Made by a program: the position numbers and the translations under genes
Assembly: GCF_901709675.1 (NCBI RefSeq)
Contig: NC_051094.1
Span: 3,127,001-3,191,000 of the forward strand
Reading direction: 5' to 3'
Origin: Syngnathus acus
Lineage: Eukaryota > Chordata > Actinopteri > Syngnathiformes > Syngnathidae
DNA: 64,000 bases
The notes under the pieces: generated by a model
What the model was told of the DNA's origin: nothing
What the model saw: only the letters and a program-made list of their open reading frames with translations
Database searches by the model: none
Part shown: one piece after another, positions 61,185-64,000 of the stretch
Numbering within the stretch: position 1 is the first letter of the stretch
Layout: every line of letters begins with the position of its first letter

Positions 61185-62695
61185 GCATCGTCTGCAGTCT
61201 CAGTCTGATCTGAGGCTACTGCCCGGACCGAGGCGGCTCGTGTTACCCAGACAGATTTGTTAACACTGTTTGGGTCCGCTCGGCTTTCTAGCTGGGCCCC
61301 CGAGCCAAACTCGGCCAAGGTGACTTAATCTGTCATTAAACTCACATTACACCCGGACAGAGACTCGGCTCAGGGGGGCGCTGAGACGCTCCCGCTGGCT
61401 GGCATGGCTGGCTGCATTGGAGCTCCGGCTCCCCGCCTCCCCCATCCATCCATCCATCCATCCATCCATCCATCCATCCATCCATCCATCCATCCATCCA
61501 TCCATCCATCCATCCATCCATCCATCCATCCATCCATCCATCCATCCATCCATCCATCCATCCATCCATCCATCCATCCATCCATCCATCCATCCATCCA
61601 TCCATCCATCCATCCATCCATCAGGCACGCCACACACCGCTGCACAGCTTGACAGCACAACACGCAGCAGGAATAAACAATTTCACTTCAAGGCATTTGG
61701 GTACGTTCCAGTGCCCCCTCACAAGCAGCATTCTGTCTTGTTGCAAGATCAAATAAGCTGCTCGTCTGATCAGTCGGTCAATGATCACTGGCATGAAACA
61801 TTTGAACAACCTCAAGTTGACTCTTTGTAAATTGTGTGAAATATTTGCCAAGATATTTCGGAACATCCGCCTTGCCTTTATTTGGAGTCTGCATTCACAT
61901 GCAGCCTAGCAAGATATGAAAATGTATTTGCAAAAGCAAGCCAAAAGACAAAACTTTGGCAACGTTGATGAGTGCACCTGTTTGCTTGTTCTTTTTATTC
62001 ATTCCTTCTTTTAGCAGCAAAAACAAGAATCCGTTTGCTGTTTCTCATCGTATATGGACTTCCTTGCCAGCTGTTAAAAACAACGTGGTCAGCCAAAGGA
62101 TTGCGTTGATTGCTTCTTTTTTCATCTTTGAATGAAGTTGACGTCGCTCCTTAAATCACCCGCTTTGACTTTGCGTGCAAAGGAACATGCGCGGCAGACC
62201 TGTGAACAACTTCAAAAAAAGATTGCTCCCCTAGGATGGACTGGAAATAATCAAAAAAAAACTTGACTCATGTACAGGAAATGTTTCTTAAGTGATATTT
62301 TAATGATGTGATTGCTCATTTTTGATTTACAAAGTACAATATTTCCCGGTTAAAGAATACAAACACAAATTTTTTTTTAGGGGGTTGGGTTGGGGTGAGG
62401 CGGGGTGTACCGGATTAATGTCGTTCCATTCATTTGAATAGGGAGAGATGATCTGAAATTTGAGTTTCGAGCATTACCGTGGAACGAATTCTACTCTTAT
62501 CTCAAGGCACCACTGTAATCCGTCGTGCGTTTGTGCGTGCAGGTCAAGAAGTACTTTGAGCTGGAGCCGCTAGCCCGGGGCAAGCGCTGGATCCTGGAGG
62601 GCAGCAGCACGGACCACGTGGACGCCGTGAAGGAAAGCTTTGGCCAGTTCATCAGTCTCCTGGAGGACAAAGACACGCAAGGCGGCAGGATATGA
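15128..62695 (+). CDS. arl15: ADP-ribosylation-factor-like GTPase 15, complete, five exons
   Basis: The CDS joins 15128-15139, 32805-32949, 33836-33895, 39102-39310 and 62543-62695, giving 579 nt and 192 residues, with every junction GT-AG and in phase. ARL15 is an atypical Arf-family GTPase on Golgi, endosome and plasma membranes, linked to CNNM magnesium transport, insulin and adiponectin biology. Cys5, Cys10 and Cys11 in CFRALCC match the palmitoylated cysteines of human ARL15. The P-loop is GLTGAGKT (27-34). The switch I region is VVPTTGFSIKAV. The G3 motif is ELGGAD (70-75), with Ala where Arf proteins have the catalytic Gln. The G4 motif is NHQDKP (130-135). The G5-like segment is EGSSTD. 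There is no N-terminal myristoylation glycine. Human ARL15 is 204 residues; the 12-residue difference is the N-terminus, because the first in-frame ATG here corresponds to human Met13. Identity is certain. Confidence 0.96.
15551..15627 (-). repeat. tRNA-derived SINE fragment
   Basis: The minus strand reads GGTGGGTTCAATCCCCTGCC and then TTCCTTGAGCAAGACACTTT. This is the B-box and the following body of a common teleost tRNA-type SINE. The tail and A-box are not clear. Confidence 0.5.
15781..15912. repeat. Dispersed teleost repeat (GAGCTGGAGACTAGCCCAGC type)
   Basis: Contains CCATCCATCTATTTTCTATT, then GGGTGAGCTGGAGACTAGCC, then GGGCGAGAGGCGGGGTACAT and GACTCGTCGCCAGTCAGTCG. This is the best-preserved copy in the window of the repeat also found at 7131-7215 and 7497-7590. 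Confidence 0.65.
16100..16159. mobile_element. hAT-like repeat end (GAGTTTGAGACCCCTG)
   Basis: Ends GAGTTTGAGACCCCTG, close to the terminal repeat GAGTTTGACACCCCTG found at 59223. The other end was not located. Confidence 0.35.
16174..16194 (-). promoter_or_regulatory. CTCF-like motif, reverse (shared 21-mer)
   Basis: The minus strand contains CCACTAGAGGGAGCCC within a 21-base sequence that is identical to the plus strand at 35928-35948. The core matches CTCF except that one base of GGGCGC reads GGGAGC. Confidence 0.35.
19785..19870. mobile_element. Fragment of a hAT-like dispersed element (TAGGGCTGTCGC...CGATTAAT)
   Basis: Begins TAGGGCTGTCGCTATCAAAT and contains CATCGATTAATTGGATA, the recognisable left part of a repeat common in teleosts. 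The right end was not found. Confidence 0.45.
20301..20320 (+). other. G-quadruplex motif (four GGGC units then GGGG)
   Basis: GGG runs separated by single C residues, which is the tightest class of G-quadruplex-forming sequence. It is on the coding strand of arl15 intron 1. Confidence 0.6.
22303..22318 (-). promoter_or_regulatory. CTCF-like motif, reverse
   Basis: The minus strand reads CCAGTAGAGGGCGCCA, a full match to the CTCF core. Confidence 0.5.
22956..22985. repeat. Poly-A tract (30 A)
   Basis: Thirty consecutive A residues. It may be the tail of a decayed retroelement, but no body is recognisable beside it. Confidence 0.85.
23529..23573. other. Near-perfect 20-bp stem hairpin with 5-nt loop
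   Basis: The left arm (23529-23548, CAGTAAATGTTACCCTCTGT) pairs with the right arm (23554-23573) at 19 of 20 positions around the loop TTCCC. The flanks do not extend the stem. Confidence 0.75.
23773..23787 (+). promoter_or_regulatory. CTCF-like motif, forward
   Basis: CCAGTAGGTGGCGTC matches the CTCF core at all but one position. Confidence 0.4.
24825..24838. promoter_or_regulatory. Octamer plus homeodomain site (ATTTGCATAATTAA)
   Basis: An ATTTGCAT octamer directly abuts AATTAA in an otherwise complex, non-repetitive stretch (24800-24880). This is the style of a conserved developmental enhancer, but conservation cannot be judged from one genome. Confidence 0.3.
25477..25787. mobile_element. 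Non-autonomous hAT-like element
   Basis: Left end CAGGGGTGTCAAACTCAT, and near the right end GGCCCGTGGACCTTGGGTTT followed by GACAC, matching the inverted terminal repeat with decay in the last bases. The interior GAGGGCCATTATGACCG fits the usual start of this family. No transposase frame is present. Confidence 0.65.
25791..25810. repeat. Poly-A tract
   Basis: Twenty A residues directly after the hAT-like element. A poly-T run follows at about 25835-25848. Confidence 0.85.
27281..27330 (+). repeat. tRNA-derived SINE head fragment
   Basis: Contains GGCTCACTCGGTAGAGCCAC and AATCAGAAGGTCC, matching the A-box and anticodon-side region of teleost tRNA-derived SINEs. The B-box is not preserved, so it is not a tRNA gene. 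Confidence 0.45.
27634..27655. repeat. GT microsatellite
   Basis: GT repeat in intron 1. Confidence 0.85.
28851..28862 (+). promoter_or_regulatory. CTCF-like core, forward
   Basis: CCAGGGGGCGCT matches the strong half of the CTCF motif. The upstream CCA half is absent. Confidence 0.35.
32805..32949 (+). CDS. arl15: arl15 coding exon 2 (cysteine cluster and P-loop)
   Basis: The acceptor tttctttcag precedes TGTTTCCGGG. The exon encodes [20 protein letters not shown], the P-loop and ...DRVVPTTG, ending after one base of the glycine codon (ACAG|gtattt). The cysteines fall at the start of this exon. Confidence 0.96.
32950..33835 (+). other. arl15 intron 2 (0.9 kb)
   Basis: GT-AG intron. I see no gene, RNA or recognisable repeat apart from a short C/T-rich tract near 33605. 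Confidence 0.8.
33836..33895 (+). CDS. arl15: arl15 coding exon 3 (switch I to G3)
   Basis: The acceptor ctcttcag precedes GTTTTAG. This 60-nt exon encodes [19 protein letters not shown] and ends GGAG|gtaagt. Confidence 0.96.
35928..35948 (+). promoter_or_regulatory. CTCF-like motif, forward (shared 21-mer)
   Basis: Contains CCACTAGAGGGAGCCC. The whole 21-base stretch is identical to the minus strand at 16174-16194. Confidence 0.35.
36392..36412. repeat. GT microsatellite
   Basis: GT repeat followed by GCGCGC. Confidence 0.85.
37669..37692. repeat. Poly-T tract
   Basis: Twenty-four T residues in intron 3. Confidence 0.85.
38318..38455. repeat. Tandem duplication, two 69-bp units
   Basis: The units start at 38318 and 38387 and differ at only a handful of positions. 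Each has an 8-bp inverted repeat AGATCTTC/GAAGATCT (38322-38329 with 38346-38353, and 38391-38398 with 38415-38422). Confidence 0.85.
38480..38494 (+). promoter_or_regulatory. CTCF-like motif, forward
   Basis: CCAATAGGTGGCAGA matches the CTCF core with one mismatch at the fourth position. Confidence 0.35.
39102..39310 (+). CDS. arl15: arl15 coding exon 4 (switch II to G4)
   Basis: The acceptor ccttccgcag precedes GAGCTGAC. This 209-nt exon encodes [18 protein letters not shown] through to [13 protein letters not shown] and ends CCAG|gtaacc in phase 0. Confidence 0.96.
39605..39672. repeat. Dispersed MITE fragment (GAGTTACGAGCGCGCTCACG type)
   Basis: TTGAGTTACGAGCGCGCTCA, CGGAACGAG and a final CTACTGTA match the right half of the MITE family at 62411-62517. 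Confidence 0.5.
40200..40247. repeat. CT-rich low-complexity tract
   Basis: Mostly CT dinucleotides with interruptions. Confidence 0.75.
42578..42735. repeat. Dispersed repeat with three CCGGACTATAAGGCGCAC units
   Basis: Begins ACCGTATTTTCCGGACTATA and carries three copies of CCGGACTATAAGGCGCAC (from about 42588, 42605 and 42671), then CATTAATGCATTATG. This is a widespread repeat in fish genomes. I cannot assign its class with confidence. Confidence 0.7.
46854..46903. promoter_or_regulatory. Dense palindromic and homeodomain site cluster
   Basis: A 12-bp palindrome GCCGCCGGCGGC (46854-46865) is followed by two GCTAATTG direct repeats (46875-46882 and 46884-46891) and the inverted repeat ATTGGCGAGCGCCAAT (46888-46903), which carries CCAAT boxes in both directions and an E2F-like core. 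This is a candidate enhancer. Confidence 0.35.
47026..47053 (+). repeat. GGGA tandem repeat (G-quadruplex-capable)
   Basis: About seven GGGA units. Confidence 0.8.
48720..48775 (+). repeat. Imperfect GGGA/GGTA purine tract
   Basis: GGGAGGGAGG units broken by TAGG and AGAG. It could also form a G-quadruplex. Confidence 0.7.
53779..53842. repeat. Tandem duplication, two 30-bp units
   Basis: Units starting TTGACTTGAAGAGTCATTGA at 53781 and 53811 differ by one base (CGG versus CCG). Confidence 0.85.
55433..55446 (-). promoter_or_regulatory. CTCF-like motif, reverse
   Basis: The minus strand reads CTAGCAGATGGCAG, with one mismatch from the CTCF core. Confidence 0.35.
59205..59223. mobile_element. 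hAT-like terminal repeat end
   Basis: GAGTTTGACACCCCTG at 59208-59223 is the intact right end of the family at 25477-25787. The preceding CGGCCCGCCA fits the family body. The left end was not found. Confidence 0.4.
60538..60622 (+). promoter_or_regulatory. Composite site cluster: nuclear-receptor/TCF, ETS, TEAD-like and TATA-like
   Basis: TGATCAAAGGTCA (60538-60550) combines a TCF-like and a nuclear-receptor half-site and is followed by CTTCCTG (ETS), GGAATGGCC (TEAD-like) and CTATATAAG near 60615. Confidence 0.25.
61094..61184. repeat. AGCC/GGCC tetranucleotide array
   Basis: Interrupted at first, then eight pure AGCC units (61153-61184). It lies about 260 bp before the CCAT array. Confidence 0.85.
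61442..61621. repeat. (CCAT)45 microsatellite
   Basis: Forty-five uninterrupted CCAT units, 180 bp. The array is open in several frames (repeating HPSI on plus, MDGW on minus), which gives long but meaningless open frames. Confidence 0.97.
62411..62517. mobile_element. Right half of a dispersed MITE, 25 bp upstream of arl15 exon 5
   Basis: GTCGTTCCATTCATTTGAAT, GAGTTTCGAGCATTACCGTG, GGAACGAATT and the terminal CTCAAGGCACCACTGTA match a MITE common in teleosts. The left TIR was not found. Confidence 0.55.
62543..62695 (+). CDS. arl15: arl15 coding exon 5 (C-terminus)
   Basis: The acceptor cgtgcag precedes GTCAAGAAG. It encodes [20 protein letters not shown] (human equivalent starts [18 protein letters not shown]), then the G5-like region and a divergent tail ending DTQGGRI with TGA at 62693. 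A MITE end lies 25 bp upstream of the acceptor. Confidence 0.95.
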   Translation, partial: VKKYFELEPLARGKRWILEGSSTDHVDAVKESFGQFISLLEDKDTQGGRI

Positions 62696-64000
62696 CGCCG
62701 TTAGTTAGCGCCGAGAGACACCAACGCCGAAATGGAAACGTTCGGCTGGTGCGCCGACGAATCCACGCCCGCCCCCCCTTCTCTTTCTTCAGGACTACCT
62801 TCCAGGGGCCTTCAGAACCACTTCGAACCTCGTTGTTATGATGCTCCTCCTGCACCGCCGTGTGTCGAGGTGGGCTTTGTAATTACTCTCCGACGCGCAC
62901 ACACACAAAGTGGGGCCCAGGTTGCCTGTAAGATAAGTTTACCTCTTCCGCTAATGACTTTTCAGGATGTCCGAGTGGGAACCGTTGATGTTGTTTCCAC
63001 TTGTTTGTGTGTCAACTGTGTCCATGTCAGCGTGTGACGCCATAACTAGCCTGAGCCTTGTAGCGCTAGCTAGCTCGCAGTTAGCATGCGACCGGCACAC
63101 CGTGTACATATTAGCGCTACTAATCACGTGCACTCGAGTGCTTTTAGCAATGTGCAGCATATGACGCTTGATGTCTGGAATCATTGTTTCTTAAAGACAG
63201 ATCACACCACCCAATTTGGGAGTCCTTCCCTCAAGCCAATGACCAGTACAAGTATTATGGGGCTCACCCACAAAAAATCCAATCTCCTAAAAACAACAGA
63301 TTACACAAAAGGGAGAAAAACAGAGTAGTTAGGAGAGATAAAAGGGTTATTTTTGGAAAAAAATAAATAAATGATGAGACTCATGCTGTATCAAGTTGGA
63401 ATGCAGGAATAAAAGTCCAAATAAACAGGACCACGCTAGTATTACCCAAGTAAACATAAAATCAAGTTCTCATTTTATGAGGAAAGTGTCCTTATTTTGT
63501 AGAGTACGTTGTAATATTGCAGGGGAAACGATAGAATATTAAAAGACTAAAATCATCGTTTCAGGAGAATAATTAGGATGGCGGGAAATGTTGCACTTTT
63601 ACAAGCATAAATTTGCAATATTACGAGGATAAAGTCATAATGAGGAAAAGTTTCTAATTCATTACTAGAAAAGTTAAGTCATCATTTTTTATCCTTATGT
63701 GTAATATTCCCACTTCATAAATGTAATTTCACTTTTTTCTTTTTGGCTAGAAAACAAGTTACTAGCTATTATGAGAGTTAAGTCGTTAAATTCTGATTTA
63801 AAAAAATAATAAAAAATTGACACTCACTCATAAAACAAAAGACTTAATTTACGTAATATTGCAAGCGTTTTTCCCCACCCAAAATATGACATATTTTATT
63901 TCCTTTCTAGTGTGCCTATCTATCCTACTTGTTATGGTAATTGTGCAGGCCGGATGTATTGGCAAATGCATTTGATGTTTTTCACATGAGTGTCACTTGT
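62696..64000 (+). other. arl15 3' UTR and downstream region
   Basis: The 3' UTR presumably runs from 62696 to near 63430. Beyond about 63450 the sequence becomes AT-rich, with phrases such as AATATTACGAGGATAAAGTC, a dispersed repeat I recognise from teleost genomes. No gene seen. Confidence 0.6.
63362..63424 (+). terminator. arl15: Cluster of arl15 polyadenylation signals
   Basis: AATAAA occurs at 63362, 63366, 63408 and 63419, about 670-730 nt after the arl15 stop. These are candidate 3' ends. The region is AT-rich, so chance matches are likely. Confidence 0.4.

Larger units (their letters stand above)
39311..62542 (+). other. arl15 intron 4 (23.2 kb)
   Basis: Largest intron. It holds MITE fragments (39605-39672 and 62411-62517), a CT-rich tract (40200-40247), a repeat at 42578-42735, GGGA tracts (47026-47053 and 48720-48775), a 30-bp tandem duplication (53779-53842), a reverse CTCF-like motif (55433-55446), a hAT-like end (59223) and CAGC and CCAT microsatellites (61094-61184 and 61442-61621). 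Complex, non-repetitive stretches at 44930-45060, 46780-47000, 48450-48680 and 60500-60780 look like candidate conserved elements. The longest open frame (44226-44837, minus strand, 203 codons) is not recognised. Confidence 0.75.

Noticed and set aside
61360-61385. CTCF-like core near 61373
   Set aside because: An extra G shifts the core and the CCA half is absent, so the match is poor.
61342-61830. Repetitive HPSI and MDGW proteins
   Set aside because: Translations of the CCAT microsatellite.

Overview
This is nuclear DNA from a vertebrate, most likely a ray-finned (teleost) fish. The coding exons are split by GT-AG introns. The proteins are close to their human counterparts but differ at scattered positions. 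The non-coding DNA is dense in microsatellites and carries short transposon and SINE fragments whose sequences I recognise from teleost genomes. I cannot assign a species. No operons, CRISPR arrays or other prokaryotic features are present.

Layout. (1) 1-8955: intergenic DNA downstream of snx18, with MITE and SINE-type repeats and a weak two-exon small-ORF candidate at the far left. (2) 8956-13469, minus strand: snx18, a two-exon sorting nexin (SH3-PX-BAR, 559 aa). (3) 13470-15127: a compact gap between two divergent genes, with a palindromic E-box and a consensus CRE near the arl15 first exon. (4) 15128-62695, plus strand: arl15, an atypical Arf-like GTPase in five exons (192 aa), with introns of about 17.7, 0.9, 5.2 and 23.2 kb. 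(5) 62696-64000: the arl15 3' region, a cluster of polyadenylation signals, and an AT-rich dispersed repeat.

The two genes keep the head-to-head arrangement known from human 5q11.2 (ARL15 and SNX18 on opposite strands, with HSPB3 between them). Here the start codons are only about 1.7 kb apart and I see no HSPB3 coding sequence between them. Both proteins work on endomembranes: SNX18 bends and tubulates membrane during endocytosis and autophagy, and ARL15 is a palmitoylated small GTPase linked to CNNM magnesium transport and trafficking. A functional connection beyond shared topic is not shown by the sequence.

Most of the window (over 90%) is intron and intergenic DNA. The most interesting signals there are a set of CTCF-like motifs whose orientation flips inside arl15 intron 1, a near-perfect 45-nt hairpin in that intron, a MITE end about 25 bp from the last arl15 splice acceptor, an apparent loss of the upstream arl15 initiator codon, and several dense, palindromic transcription-factor-site clusters that could be conserved enhancers. 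I found no clearly novel multi-gene system.
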